A DNA stretch of 64,000 nt from Olleya namhaensis (GCF_900114005.1 NZ_FORM01000009.1:1-64000); one strand, 5' to 3'; shown: positions 17,101 through 26,377, counted from the first letter of the stretch. Translations and numbers: made by a program. Notes: a model not told the origin generated them from the sequence alone.

Positions 17101-19579
17101 AATCTGTTGCAGGATTTAAACCAGACACTGGTATGGTTGTAGTACTTGATAAAGTACCTGAAGTAGGTGTCCCTGTTCCTGCTAATTGCACTACATAATT
17201 CCATTGTGTCTCTGCTCCATTTGGAGTCCAAGAAATATCAGCTGAAGTTTCTGTTATTGATGTCGCGGTAATACCACTTGGTGCAACGCAAAAATCTCCA
17301 CAAGATTCTACTCTTACTTGATCTAAAGCTAAATCTCCTTCAAAACCTGCACCAGTTCCTCCGTAACTATATTCGACATATATAACTTGTCCTAAATAGG
17401 CGTCTAAATTAACTCCTATTGGAACCCATGCTTCATCTGCTGTTGATTGATAATCTCCACTCCAAGTATATTCTGTTGTAAATGGTCCTGTTGCGGATGT
17501 ACTAACCCCAACATTTAATGTTCCTATATCATCTCCAAAAGCATGCATGTAAAAAGATAATTCTGCACCATCTAAAGCTGTTGTTAAATCTATTGCTGGC
17601 GAAATTGCTGATGCTATATCTGATGAATTACCTGATGCTTCATATTCCAAATGTACTCCAGCATTACCATCCCAACTAACATTTGGCCCTGTTCCACCAG
17701 AATTTCCATTTGGATTAGTAATTCTCCAATTACCATTACTAGCGTCAAAACCAGTACCTGTCCATCCTGAAGGCGCTACGCCGGGAGTTGAACCGAAGTC
17801 TTCAGTAAATATAAATGTTGAATCTCCAGTTGCACAAGTAACCCCTAATGGTGCAGGTGGCGGAGTATTAAATGTTGTAAAGTTTACTGGTCCAATCCAA
17901 GCACTAAACCCATCTGTTCCACAATTTCCTCTAACATATACCTCGTAAGGTGTGCTAGGTGTTAATCCTGTTGCCGGATATGGCGCATTTAAACTAGTAA
18001 CAACACCATCTGTTGTTGGTACTCCTGTTCCTGCTGCCTGAATCCATATTTGCCATTCTGTTTCTGTACTTCCTGCATCCCAAGTAATATCTGCAGTTGT
18101 ATCTCCAGTAACCACTGCTGCTATAGCCAATGGATCTGGACAAGAAGGTACTGCTCTTACTTGAAAATTATCTACAAATACATCATTATCTGCTGCGTCA
18201 TCAATTGTTCCTTCTGAAGCTCTAATTCCAAATTGAGCAGTAGCTCCAGAATACGCTGATAAATCTTGTACAACATGTAAACCTGAGTCAGGAATTACTG
18301 ATGAAGCATCAAAGGTTTGTAATACTGTCCAAGTTGTTCCACTATCCGTAGTTATCATTAACTCAACTGTATCATCAGATCCTAAAGTCCCTGCTACTGT
18401 TGAACCTCCAAATGGCATTACACCAAAATCAAACTCTACTTGAAAAGGAACACCTGTTAAATCAAAAAGCGGACTTAACAACCAGTCACTTTTAGTAGCA
18501 ACCCATAAGTTAATCTTATATGCTCCTGTTGTACCATTGTTTAAATAACCATCTTGTGTCCAAGAAGAAGTCCCTAAGTCTCCGGGACCTGTAGTTGAAT
18601 CACCACTATCTGCTACCTCCCAACAAATTGCTGGAATCGCTGTAAAATCTTGTAAATAATCAGGTGTAAAAACAGCACAAGCTGTAGTAAAAGTTACTGG
18701 ACCAGCCCAAACACTGAAGTCTCCACCGCAATCTGCTCTAACATATACTTCATAATCTGTTGCAGGTGATAATGATCCCACCGTATATCCTGTATTAGTC
18801 GTTACAGCGGTACCTGACGTTGGCAATCCTGTTCCCGCAGTTTGCACTACGACTTCCCAAGCCGCTTCTGCATCACCTAAAGACCATGACAAATCAACAG
18901 AGTCAGATGTTATTGCGTTTGCCATTAATCCTGAAGGACTAGGACAATCTGTATTAAAAATTGAAACATCGTCAAAAGCAAAACCTTCACTTTGAACAGA
19001 TCCATCAGAACCAAATGCAAATCTAAACATTACATTAGCCTCTCCCGCTAAACCTATTAAAGCATGATTAGCACTCACCCAACCGTTAGAACCTGTACCA
19101 TTTCGCCCTGTCCAACCTTCTTGTTGACCACCCGGATTACCACTGATTGTGTCATCCGTATACCAGTTATTTGGATCTCCTAATGCTCCTACGTTAACCC
19201 AAGTTGTACCACCATCGATAGAACTTTGAAAAACTGCACCATCCCAACTAGTTTCCGCTTCCCACCAAATATTAAATGATACTGTCGGCGCTGTTAATGC
19301 TGATAAATCAAATACAGGACTAGTTACAGATGAATTATCTGAACTGTTATAATCTCCTGTTAAATTTGTTGCCCATGAGTTTGCTCCGGATGCTGCACTG
19401 TTAATGACTGTAGACGCAGGCAAACCAAGTGCCCAGGTACCGTCAGTTCCATTGTCTGCTACCCAACCTCCGTCGCCAGCTTCAAAATCTTCCGTGTAAG
19501 GATAAGTTGTAATTTGTGAATTAGCTTGCCACCCAATAGAGAATAGTAACAAGGCTAAAATGAACGTAGTTTTTTTCAT
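14165..19579 (-). CDS. Giant modular adhesin with T9SS type B sorting domain
   Basis: An 1804-residue surface protein. Signal peptide 1-21. Then three tandem modules, each a MAM/cleaved-adhesin-like jelly roll followed by a fibronectin type III domain (about 25-300, 307-575 and 587-853); the FN3 units share phrases such as A-T-D-Y-E-V-Y-V. CUB-like and pre-peptidase-like beta domains span about 855-1330. Two approximately 100-residue repeats begin M-E-V-C-D-D-G (about 1440 and 1540). The C-terminal about 80 residues, with S-P-N-G-D-G-I-N-D and the final W-V-Y-I-N-K, are the gliding motility-associated (CHU_C, type B) sorting domain. First gene of an operon with PorP/SprF and PorE-like genes. 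Confidence 0.9.
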   Translation of the reverse strand: MKKTTFILALLLFSIGWQANSQITTYPYTEDFEAGDGGWVADNGTDGTWALGLPASTVINSAASGANSWATNLTGDYNSSDNSSVTSPVFDLSALTAPTVSFNIWWEAETSWDGAVFQSSIDGGTTWVNVGALGDPNNWYTDDTISGNPGGQQEGWTGRNGTGSNGWVSANHALIGLAGEANVMFRFAFGSDGSVQSEGFAFDDVSIFNTDCPSPSGLMANAITSDSVDLSWSLGDAEAAWEVVVQTAGTGLPTSGTAVTTNTGYTVGSLSPATDYEVYVRADCGGDFSVWAGPVTFTTACAVFTPDYLQDFTAIPAICWEVADSGDSTTGPGDLGTSSWTQDGYLNNGTTGAYKINLWVATKSDWLLSPLFDLTGVPFQVEFDFGVMPFGGSTVAGTLGSDDTVELMITTDSGTTWTVLQTFDASSVIPDSGLHVVQDLSAYSGATAQFGIRASEGTIDDAADNDVFVDNFQVRAVPSCPDPLAIAAVVTGDTTADITWDAGSTETEWQIWIQAAGTGVPTTDGVVTSLNAPYPATGLTPSTPYEVYVRGNCGTDGFSAWIGPVNFTTFNTPPPAPLGVTCATGDSTFIFTEDFGSTPGVAPSGWTGTGFDASNGNWRITNPNGNSGGTGPNVSWDGNAGVHLEYEASGNSSDIASAISPAIDLTTALDGAELSFYMHAFGDDIGTLNVGVSTSATGPFTTEYTWSGDYQSTADEAWVPIGVNLDAYLGQVIYVEYSYGGTGAGFEGDLALDQVRVESCGDFCVAPSGITATSITETSADISWTPNGAETQWNYVVQLAGTGTPTSGTLSSTTTIPVSGLNPATDYEVYVQAVCGAENSTWAGPFTFSTLLQFNFILDCATDGPQTIDYCYDSNDTNVFTFTSTDGTPLNLTINAGQVENNFDELIVLDSDGVTNLNAATPYGASGQIGGLTFQSSGDTISFAIESDGSVSCLSSTTFTSLSVTVTCATCINPTATFVVVDDCANGDQFLVDVDVTSIGDATTLEIEDNQGGAPVTVTAAGVSQFGPYAFNTDVVFTVSNVDDVNCVITSNTISLAACPPSNDNPCDATVALVNNGESCIDVNSGTLAEATDSGVPAGSCATGTDDDVWYQFTALGEQQIIQILNVAGGFNVDHALYEEGADCNDLTQLYCTTDDSSITPTLTVGNVYYIRVFSAGTTATTITFDLCIQTLGVPTYCTEALPICADPTIFYPSIVGDQVAPSYIDYDCLGSQPDPQWNTIQFDDAGDYVFQLAQTNDAGVGLDIDFIVWGPFPGQEAGCFELLPEAIADCSYSATATETITLTGVPANSIYIILITNFSQQDGTYVFTQESGPLDGTNCDVVCDVALDYDGILIEQGVTAAEGSSDPINLCGNDSVTLTADTAYAVDSYDWYVNGIYQDGINAPTFVATETGTYQCVVGGGICDDFTFSILATINFYDAATADQALDMEVCDDGAGNGVFDLETQTATILGTQDPSEFSVTYYSALSDAQAGTGALTSPYTATDGTTIYVRVEDVDAVGSNSGCASTNTTFNLVVSTSPEATQPMDMEVCDDGTGSNVFDLTADEATIIGTQTGVLVTYHTTEADALSGDNAIATPATYTLTANSETIYVRVENATASDCFATTSFGISYNPAPETTFSADMAFEVCPNATTPIIVTAEPANYTLSEVSIKWYYEGGEITGQTGIELPTVLLAGDYEIEVTFNDSGCTSSAFVTVDELETCIIPQGISPNGDGINDRFDLSSFDVQSLEIYNRNGTLVYSKNNYTSEWGGQADNGDMLPVGTYYYVMKYQGTKTKAAWVYINK

Positions 19580-19717
19580 TTTTTGAGAAGTAGTTAGTTA
19601 ATTAGAGACCTAAACTAAAAAAAAAACGTCTTGAAAAACTGTTAAAAATACTATTATAGACTAAAAGCAAAAAACGTCGACAAAAAGCACAAAAATAGAA
19701 GATAAAACCTACATTAC

Positions 19718-20752
19718 CTATGGCGCAGGGTTTGGTATTTTTGCATGAATCGCATCTATTTGTTGCATTAACTCTGTATTTAATGTTAAATTTATAGAAT
19801 CTATATTCTCTTTTAGTTGATTTACGGAAGTTGCCCCAATAATATTACCGGTCACAAATCGTCGTTGATTGACAAAAGCAAGAGCCATTTGAGCCAGTGT
19901 TAAGCCATTGTTTTCGGCTAATTGCAGATACTGTTTTGTAGCCTCTGTAGCTTGTTGACTACTGTATCTAGCAAATCTTGGAAAAAGATGTAAACGAGCC
20001 TTTTGCCCTTCTATTCCTTTAATATATTTTCCAGAAAGGACACCAAATGCCATAGGAGAATAGACTAACAACCCAATATTTTCCCTAATAGACACCTCCG
20101 CCATATCCCCTTCAAAAACGCGATTTAAAAGTGAGTATGCATTTTGGATGGTTACCGGTCGTGGTAAATTATTGTTTTTAGACTCTTCTAGATAGCGCAT
20201 CGTTCCCCATGCCTTTTCGTTTGACAACCCTATTTGTCTAATTTTACCTTCTTTTTTTACTTGATCTAAAGCCTCTAGAACTTCTCTAAAATTATCTGTC
20301 CAAGGGTCATTTGGATTATGACTATAATCTCTAACACCAAAAGTGTTAGTTTCACGCTCTGGCCAATGCAATTGGTACAAATCTATATAATCTGTTTGTA
20401 GTCTTTTTAATTCTAGATTAACTGCTTCTCTAATAGACGCTGCTGTAAACCCTGTTGTGCGTATATGTGCTGTATAATCTCCTGTTCCAGCAATTTTAGA
20501 AGCAACAACAAGCGCTTCCCTTTTTTGATGTTTAAGCCAAGTCCCAATAATCTCACTAGTCCTACCAGATGTCTCTGCTGTTGCTGGCACGGGATATAAC
20601 TCTGCTGTATCAATAAAATTAACACCATGCTCTACTGCGTAATTTAATTGGGCATGTCCTTCTGCTTCTGTATTTTGATTACCAAAGGTCATGGTACCCA
20701 AGCAAATTTTACTGACTTTAATATCTGTATTTGGTAGTGTAGTGTATTTCAT
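19718..20752 (-). CDS. tas: Tas-like aldo/keto reductase
   Basis: A 344-residue NADPH-dependent oxidoreductase with a TIM barrel. It closely follows the E. coli Tas pattern: I-C-L-G-T-M-T-F-G-N-Q-N-T-E-A at the start, F-I-D-T-A-E-L-Y-P-V-P-A with the catalytic Asp and Tyr, V-A-S-K with the catalytic Lys, L-Y-Q-L-H-W-P with the His, and a C-terminus N-P-A-P. The natural substrate is not clear for this family. A candidate -7 box (TATATTTG on the minus strand) is at 20776-20783. Probably a single-gene unit. Confidence 0.87.
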   Translation of the reverse strand: MKYTTLPNTDIKVSKICLGTMTFGNQNTEAEGHAQLNYAVEHGVNFIDTAELYPVPATAETSGRTSEIIGTWLKHQKREALVVASKIAGTGDYTAHIRTTGFTAASIREAVNLELKRLQTDYIDLYQLHWPERETNTFGVRDYSHNPNDPWTDNFREVLEALDQVKKEGKIRQIGLSNEKAWGTMRYLEESKNNNLPRPVTIQNAYSLLNRVFEGDMAEVSIRENIGLLVYSPMAFGVLSGKYIKGIEGQKARLHLFPRFARYSSQQATEATKQYLQLAENNGLTLAQMALAFVNQRRFVTGNIIGATSVNQLKENIDSINLTLNTELMQQIDAIHAKIPNPAP

Positions 20753-20832
20753 TTTAATGTGGTTTAGCTTTCTAACAAATATAAAAAAGACCTTTAATTA
20801 TTGTTAGTAACTAAAGGTCAAATGTTTGTTAA

Positions 20833-20928
20833 GGTTTGCGTTAGGGATAGTAGTGGCATCCTTTTTTTGCTGCCATATATGGCAAAAAAAGATATAACGG
20901 ATAGCCCGACCCTTGTGGTAACGCCCTA
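20833..20928 (-). repeat. Structured dispersed repeat, copy 2
   Basis: On the minus strand it reads TAGGGCGTTACC, then GGGCTATCCGTTATATC, a hairpin GCCATATATGGC, then GGATGCCACTACTATCC and TAACGCAAACC. These are the modules of copy 1 (10953-11131) in the same order. It begins one base after the stop codon of the OmpA lipoprotein gene and is in sense orientation to it, as copy 1 is to rng. The short GGAT...ATCC hairpin and the GCGTTA/TAACGC ends suggest a folded RNA or DNA. Confidence 0.65.
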
Positions 20929-20929
20929 A

Positions 20930-21883
20930 TTAATTATTTAAAAGATTGGTAATCTTATCCAATTTTGGCGTTAAAATAACTTCAATACGACGGTTTTTAG
21001 CCTTCCCTTCTGGTGTTGTGTTTGGTGCAATTGGTGCAAACTCTCCACGACCAGCAGCTGTTAAATTATCTGCTTTTATATTATTGTTTTCTTGTAATAT
21101 AGACACAATTGCTGTGGCACGTTTTGTGGATAAATCCCAGTTATTACTAATGTTTCCTTTTGCTGGGTAAGGTGCATTATCTGTATGCCCTTCTATTAAT
21201 ACTGAGATTTCTGGATTGTCACCTAACACGGTTCCTAATTGTTTAACCGCCCTGCGACCTTGTGTCCCGACTGCCCAACTACCTGACTCAAACAATAATT
21301 TGTTTTCCATAGACACGTATACTTTACCGTTACGCTGCTCTACAGTTAACCCTTTACCTTCAAAGTCAGTTAACGCACTTGAGATTGCATTTTTAAGCGC
21401 CGTCATCTCAGCTTCTTTAGACGCAATAATGCTTTCTAAATCTGCAACACGTTGTGAGCGTGACTCTAACTCTTTTTTAAGTTGTTCTAATCTTGCATTT
21501 TCTGCAGCTAAAGCCTGCTCTTTAGTTTCTAGCTGTGCTAATAACTCTCTGTTTTTTTGTGTATTTGCTGCAATGGCAGAACTACTATTTGCATCCAATG
21601 CATCATAAGATGCTTTTAATGCGTCATATTTACTTTTAGCTATTGTGTAATCGGTATTTAACTGATCACGTCGTTTTACCGCACTATCATACTTTGCTTG
21701 TAATTCCGCTAAGTCATTTGCTGCTTTATTTTTAGCTTTTAACAAATCACCGTTTTCATCTTTTAAATTTCTATTTTCCTTTTTTAAAGTCGCGTATTTG
21801 CTTTCTAACTCTTTATACACTTTTGGCGACACACAACTGGTAGCTATAAGCACTAATAGGATAACTGTTATTCTGTTTTTCAT
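20930..21883 (-). CDS. OmpA family lipoprotein with long coiled coil
   Basis: A 317-residue lipoprotein: signal peptide with lipobox ending A-T-S-C, a long heptad-rich coiled coil (about residues 20-165), and a C-terminal OmpA peptidoglycan-binding domain (about 195-310) with I-E-G-H-T-D-N and N-R-R-I-E-V. It would link the outer membrane to peptidoglycan through a rod. It starts 21 bases after the xth stop and may be co-transcribed with it. The dispersed repeat at 20833-20928 begins right after its stop. Confidence 0.85.
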   Translation of the reverse strand: MKNRITVILLVLIATSCVSPKVYKELESKYATLKKENRNLKDENGDLLKAKNKAANDLAELQAKYDSAVKRRDQLNTDYTIAKSKYDALKASYDALDANSSSAIAANTQKNRELLAQLETKEQALAAENARLEQLKKELESRSQRVADLESIIASKEAEMTALKNAISSALTDFEGKGLTVEQRNGKVYVSMENKLLFESGSWAVGTQGRRAVKQLGTVLGDNPEISVLIEGHTDNAPYPAKGNISNNWDLSTKRATAIVSILQENNNIKADNLTAAGRGEFAPIAPNTTPEGKAKNRRIEVILTPKLDKITNLLNN

Positions 21884-21904
21884 TTTACTAATTACTATTT
21901 GGGA

Positions 21905-22666
21905 TTATGATTCAATTTCTACTAAAATAGGACAATGGTCACTATGTTTAGCTTCAGGTAGTATAACTGCTCTTTTTATTTTTTGTTGTAATGACTGACT
22001 AACCATTGCATAATCTAAACGCCATCCTTTATTATTAGCTCTAGAATTGGCACGGTAACTCCACCAAGAATATTCTTGACGCTCCGGGTGCAAAAATCTA
22101 AACGAGTCTATAAATCCAGAATCTATAAAATTACCTAACCACTCGCGCTCTTCTGGTAAAAACCCAGAAACACCTTTCATTTTTGGGTTATGGATATCAA
22201 TAGCTTCGTGGCATATATTATAGTCTCCACAAACCACTAAATTGGGTAACGTATCCGTTAACTTATTTAAATATTTTTGGATTAAGTCCATGTAATCAAA
22301 CTTATGTTCTAATCGTGCTGCGTTTGTACCTGACGGTAAATACATGCTCATAACAGACACCGTGTCATAATCTACACGAATATTTCTACCTTCAAAATCC
22401 ATAGATTCTATTCCGGTACCATATTCTATATGATTAGGTTCTGTTTTACACAATACAGCCACACCACTATAGCCTTTTTTCTGAGCACTAAACCAGTAAT
22501 TATAATGGTAACCTGCCTCTTTAAACAACTCTAAATCCAACTGCTCCTCCATTGCTTTTATCTCTTGCAAACAAATCACATCCGGATCTGCGCTTTGTAG
22601 CCATTCTATAAACCCTTTATTGATTGCTGCCCTAATTCCGTTGACGTTATATGAGATAATTTTCAT
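21905..22666 (-). CDS. xth: Exodeoxyribonuclease III
   Basis: A 253-residue AP endonuclease/3'-5' exonuclease of base excision repair. It has the endonuclease/exonuclease/phosphatase fold: M-K-I-I-S-Y-N-V-N-G-I-R-A, the metal-binding Glu in C-L-Q-E-I-K, the N-x-H pocket V-C-G-D-Y-N-I, W-R-L-D-Y, and the catalytic S-D-H-C-P near the C-terminus. Full length for the family. Confidence 0.94.
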   Translation of the reverse strand: MKIISYNVNGIRAAINKGFIEWLQSADPDVICLQEIKAMEEQLDLELFKEAGYHYNYWFSAQKKGYSGVAVLCKTEPNHIEYGTGIESMDFEGRNIRVDYDTVSVMSMYLPSGTNAARLEHKFDYMDLIQKYLNKLTDTLPNLVVCGDYNICHEAIDIHNPKMKGVSGFLPEEREWLGNFIDSGFIDSFRFLHPERQEYSWWSYRANSRANNKGWRLDYAMVSQSLQQKIKRAVILPEAKHSDHCPILVEIES

Positions 22667-22874
22667 GCGTGTTTAATAATTGTTTTAATAGCTCACAAAA
22701 TGTTTGCTATTGATTATAGTTAAAAAAACAACCTTTTTACCAAGCTTGTTTAATGCTTAAAACATTTGTTTCGGCTAAATTAAATAATGCTTTACTTTTA
22801 CAAGATAAATCACTTCACTTTTACTGAAAAAATATTAACAAAATAATATAGTAATATTAGTGTTATAAATAGAG

Positions 22875-25800
22875 ATGAAACTTACCATTAGCTGTTTTTT
22901 GTTTTTCTTCGGAATTTTTGCATTTGCGCAAGAACAGACTAACGGGTTAAACCGAAAGACTGTTGCTACCAACAAAACCATACAAATTGACAGCGTCAGT
23001 ATTAATACTAATGGTTTTAAAATTGAAACTACGACCGGTGCAACAATAGACTCTAGTTATTACACTGTTGATTTTGGTAAATCCATACTTACCTTGATAA
23101 AACCGATAACAACCGATTCTATAATTATTAACTATCAAAATTATCCTGAGTTTTTAACTAGAACCTACACACAATTTGATAAAAATGTGATTGTAGAAAA
23201 TACAGATAACATTAACAAACTGGTTAAACTTACACAACCCAATACCAATAAAACATACACCCCTTTTGATGGATTAACAACTTCAGGAAGTATTAGTCGT
23301 GGGGTCACCATTGGAAACAATCAAAACTCAGTGTTAAACAGTGAGCTTGATTTACAAATTACCGGAAAACTAAGCGACAAAGTATCACTTAGAGCAAGTA
23401 TCCAAGATGCTAATATCCCGTTACAAGAAACCGGTTATTCTCAGCGTTTAGATGAGTTTGACCAAGTGTTTTTAGAACTATTTTCAGACGATTGGGCCAT
23501 CCGAGCAGGAGATATAGATTTGGTAAACAATCAATCCTATTTTGCATCCTTTACAAAGCGTGTGCAAGGTATGCAAGTAAAAGCCAAGTTTGGAGACGAC
23601 GATCAGCAAACTAATGTATTTGCATCAGGTGCTATTGTCCGTGGTCAATTTGCAAATTTCCAATTTACTGCGCAAGAAGGAAATCAAGGTCCTTATAAAT
23701 TACAAGGCCCCAACGGAGAATTATTTGTACTAATTGTGTCCGGAAGTGAAACTGTTTTTGTTAATGGTGTTGCACTAAAACGTGGCGAGAACGAAGACTA
23801 TATCATTGATTATAATGCAGGTGAAATTATCTTCAACCCGACCTACCCTGTTACTTCAGAAATGAGAATCAGTATAGATTTTCAATACTCAGAAAGAAAC
23901 TACTCTAGAATTGTAGCCTATGGCGGTGGGACTCATGAAAGCGAAAAACTAAAACTAGGCGTCTCTGTTTATTCTGAAAACGACTCTAAAAACAACCCAT
24001 TGCAGCAAAATCTATCTGAAGACCAAGTCTTAATTTTAAGTACTGCAGGAGATGACACGCAACAAATGGTAACATCTTCTGAGGTACCAGAACCCTTTAA
24101 TGAAAATCGGATCTTATACAAAAAAGAGCTTTTTAATGGGGAAGATATCTATGTGTTTTCTAACAATCCAGACGACACCTTATTTGGCGTCACTTTTACA
24201 TTAGTTGGAGACAATCAAGGGGATTACACGCTAACGTCTAGTAATGCCATAAATAATATCTATCAATTTACCGCGCCTATCGCAGGCATAAAACAAGGTA
24301 ACTACGCTCCGATTGTACAATTGGTAGCGCCTACATTATTACAAATAGCGACACTAAACGGTGCTTACAAACCCACTAAAAAAACTAACGTTGGTTTTGA
24401 ACTGGCAGCCAGTAAAAATGATCTTAACTTATTCTCTAGTGCAGATGACACTAACAACACCGGTTTTGCAGGTAAATTAAACGTCGAACAAAACATTATA
24501 AAAAACGATAGTCTTTGGAATTTAAATGCGGTTTTGGATGCAGATTATATTCAGCAAAACTTTAAAACCATACAACGTTTATATGCGCCAGAGTTTAACC
24601 GTGATTGGAATTTAAGCCAAACTAATTCTAACCTTTTAAACACAAACTTTGGTGACCAAACATTAGTATCGGTTGGCCTACAAAGTTTTCATCATAAAAA
24701 AGGCTATATTAATTATAGCTTTCAGCATTTAGATTATTCCGAAAATTTTTCGGGAAGCAAACACAATATTTTAGCAAATATTAATATTGGTAATTTACGA
24801 TTATCAACCAACACCAATATATTAAAGGCTGATGGTAGCGATAACTCCTCTAAATTTTTTAGAACGTATAACAAAGCCATATACACTCTAAAAAAACAAT
24901 GGATTGGAACTGGTTTTTCTGCTGAAGAAAATAAAGAACGTATTAACCAAACACAGCAATTTACAGACTTAACACAACGTTTTACTGCTTACGAAGCTTT
25001 TACTGGTATTGGAGACAGCACTAATATTTATGCGGAAGTTGGTTACAAATATCGTGTAAATGACAGCTTGCGTAACGGTAAACTAGATCGCGTCAATAGC
25101 TCTAACACGTATTACTTAGATTCTAGATTACTTAAAAACGAAAAAAACAATCTGTCTTTATATGTTAATTACAGAACATTAAAAAATGAAGACCAAGAGC
25201 AAGCAAATGAAAACTCATTAAACTCTCGCCTATTATTTAATCAACGTTTTTTAAAAAATGGTATTATTTGGAACACCGCTTTCGAAACTAATTCCGGAAC
25301 CTTACCACAGCAAGACTTTACTTATGTCCAAGTTGAGCCTGGTCAAGGTGCATACACATGGATTGACTATAACGAAAATGGCATCCAAGAATTAGAAGAG
25401 TTTGAAATAGCACAATTCCAAGATCAAGGTGAATATATTAGAGTCTTATTACCTAATCAAGTTTTTATTAAAACACATCAAAATAGATTAAGTCAAACCG
25501 TTACCCTAAATCCTATAGATTGGGTAAACGCTGAGAGTAAAACCAAAAAAATATTCTCCAAATTTTATAATCAAAGTAGCTATCTAATAGACCGAAAAAT
25601 TATACGTAACGATAATGACTTCGACTTAAATCCATTCAAGCAAGGCGAAGACAACCAACTAGGACTAACGCTTAATTTTAGAAATGTGTTGTTTTTTAAT
25701 CGCGGAAAACAACGCTACACCACTTCTTACACCTATTTATGGAATAGTAGCGAAAACACACTAAGCTTTGGATTTATTGAAAACAATCTTAAGAGTCATC

Positions 25801-26318
25801 AGTTAAATTTTATCCATAAAATTAAAAATAGTTGGCTAGTGACTTTGACCTCTGCTTTAGAGCAACAGTTTAGTAATAGCGAAAATTTTAGTAGTAAAAA
25901 CTTTGACATTGACACTAATAAATTAAATCCTAAATTATCCTATTTACTAAACGACAATGTGCAATTTGATGTCTTTTATCAATTTACAAACAAAGACAAT
26001 ACCATCAATAATCTAGAGTCCTTAAAACAGCAAAAATATGGTCTATCTTTTGCGTTTTCTCCTAAAGGCAACGCGCAAGTCGGTGCCATTTCTGGCGAAT
26101 TTAATGTCTTTAATAACAATTTTGAAGGTAATGCCAACAGTCCTGTTGCTTTCCAAATGCTAGAAGGTTTACAACCCGGAAAAAACTTTACTTGGACCTT
26201 ACTAGCACAAAAAAAACTAACCAAATTTTTAGATTTAAACCTAACTTATTTTGGACGTAAGACCGAAACTAGCAAGACCATCCATACCGGAAACGTGCAA
26301 CTAAAAGCTTATTTTTAA
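22875..26318 (+). CDS. Large outer-membrane beta-barrel protein of unknown function
   Basis: An 1147-residue exported protein with a signal peptide (about 1-18, ends F-A-Q). Residues about 25-115 look like a small beta domain. The region about 135-360 contains a repeated barrel-like pattern (S-G-S-I-S-R-G-V-T-I-G-N-N-Q, L-R-A-S-I-Q-D, R-A-G-D-I-D-L). From about 480 to the end, alternating short beta-strands and loops are typical of a large outer-membrane barrel. An acidic stretch near residue 830 (D-Y-N-E-N-G-I-Q-E-L-E-E-F-E) could bind calcium. No plug or TonB box is recognised and I do not recognise a named family. Confidence 0.6.
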   Translation: MKLTISCFLFFFGIFAFAQEQTNGLNRKTVATNKTIQIDSVSINTNGFKIETTTGATIDSSYYTVDFGKSILTLIKPITTDSIIINYQNYPEFLTRTYTQFDKNVIVENTDNINKLVKLTQPNTNKTYTPFDGLTTSGSISRGVTIGNNQNSVLNSELDLQITGKLSDKVSLRASIQDANIPLQETGYSQRLDEFDQVFLELFSDDWAIRAGDIDLVNNQSYFASFTKRVQGMQVKAKFGDDDQQTNVFASGAIVRGQFANFQFTAQEGNQGPYKLQGPNGELFVLIVSGSETVFVNGVALKRGENEDYIIDYNAGEIIFNPTYPVTSEMRISIDFQYSERNYSRIVAYGGGTHESEKLKLGVSVYSENDSKNNPLQQNLSEDQVLILSTAGDDTQQMVTSSEVPEPFNENRILYKKELFNGEDIYVFSNNPDDTLFGVTFTLVGDNQGDYTLTSSNAINNIYQFTAPIAGIKQGNYAPIVQLVAPTLLQIATLNGAYKPTKKTNVGFELAASKNDLNLFSSADDTNNTGFAGKLNVEQNIIKNDSLWNLNAVLDADYIQQNFKTIQRLYAPEFNRDWNLSQTNSNLLNTNFGDQTLVSVGLQSFHHKKGYINYSFQHLDYSENFSGSKHNILANINIGNLRLSTNTNILKADGSDNSSKFFRTYNKAIYTLKKQWIGTGFSAEENKERINQTQQFTDLTQRFTAYEAFTGIGDSTNIYAEVGYKYRVNDSLRNGKLDRVNSSNTYYLDSRLLKNEKNNLSLYVNYRTLKNEDQEQANENSLNSRLLFNQRFLKNGIIWNTAFETNSGTLPQQDFTYVQVEPGQGAYTWIDYNENGIQELEEFEIAQFQDQGEYIRVLLPNQVFIKTHQNRLSQTVTLNPIDWVNAESKTKKIFSKFYNQSSYLIDRKIIRNDNDFDLNPFKQGEDNQLGLTLNFRNVLFFNRGKQRYTTSYTYLWNSSENTLSFGFIENNLKSHQLNFIHKIKNSWLVTLTSALEQQFSNSENFSSKNFDIDTNKLNPKLSYLLNDNVQFDVFYQFTNKDNTINNLESLKQQKYGLSFAFSPKGNAQVGAISGEFNVFNNNFEGNANSPVAFQMLEGLQPGKNFTWTLLAQKKLTKFLDLNLTYFGRKTETSKTIHTGNVQLKAYF

Positions 26319-26360
26319 GACATTTGTAACCTTTGTTACCTATTGACATTTCTAATTGTG

Positions 26361-26368
26361 TAAATTTG
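26361..26368 (+). promoter_or_regulatory. Promoter -7 box of the metal efflux operon
   Basis: TAAATTTG matches TAnnTTTG and lies nine bases before the ATG at 26378. It also argues against the in-frame TTG at 26333 as a start, since that would be upstream of the promoter. Confidence 0.5.
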
Positions 26369-26377
26369 TATATAATT

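Noticed and set aside
26333-26377. In-frame TTG start for the His-rich small protein
   Set aside because: It would place the start upstream of the -7 box at 26361-26368; the ATG at 26378 gives a normal hydrophobic N-terminus.
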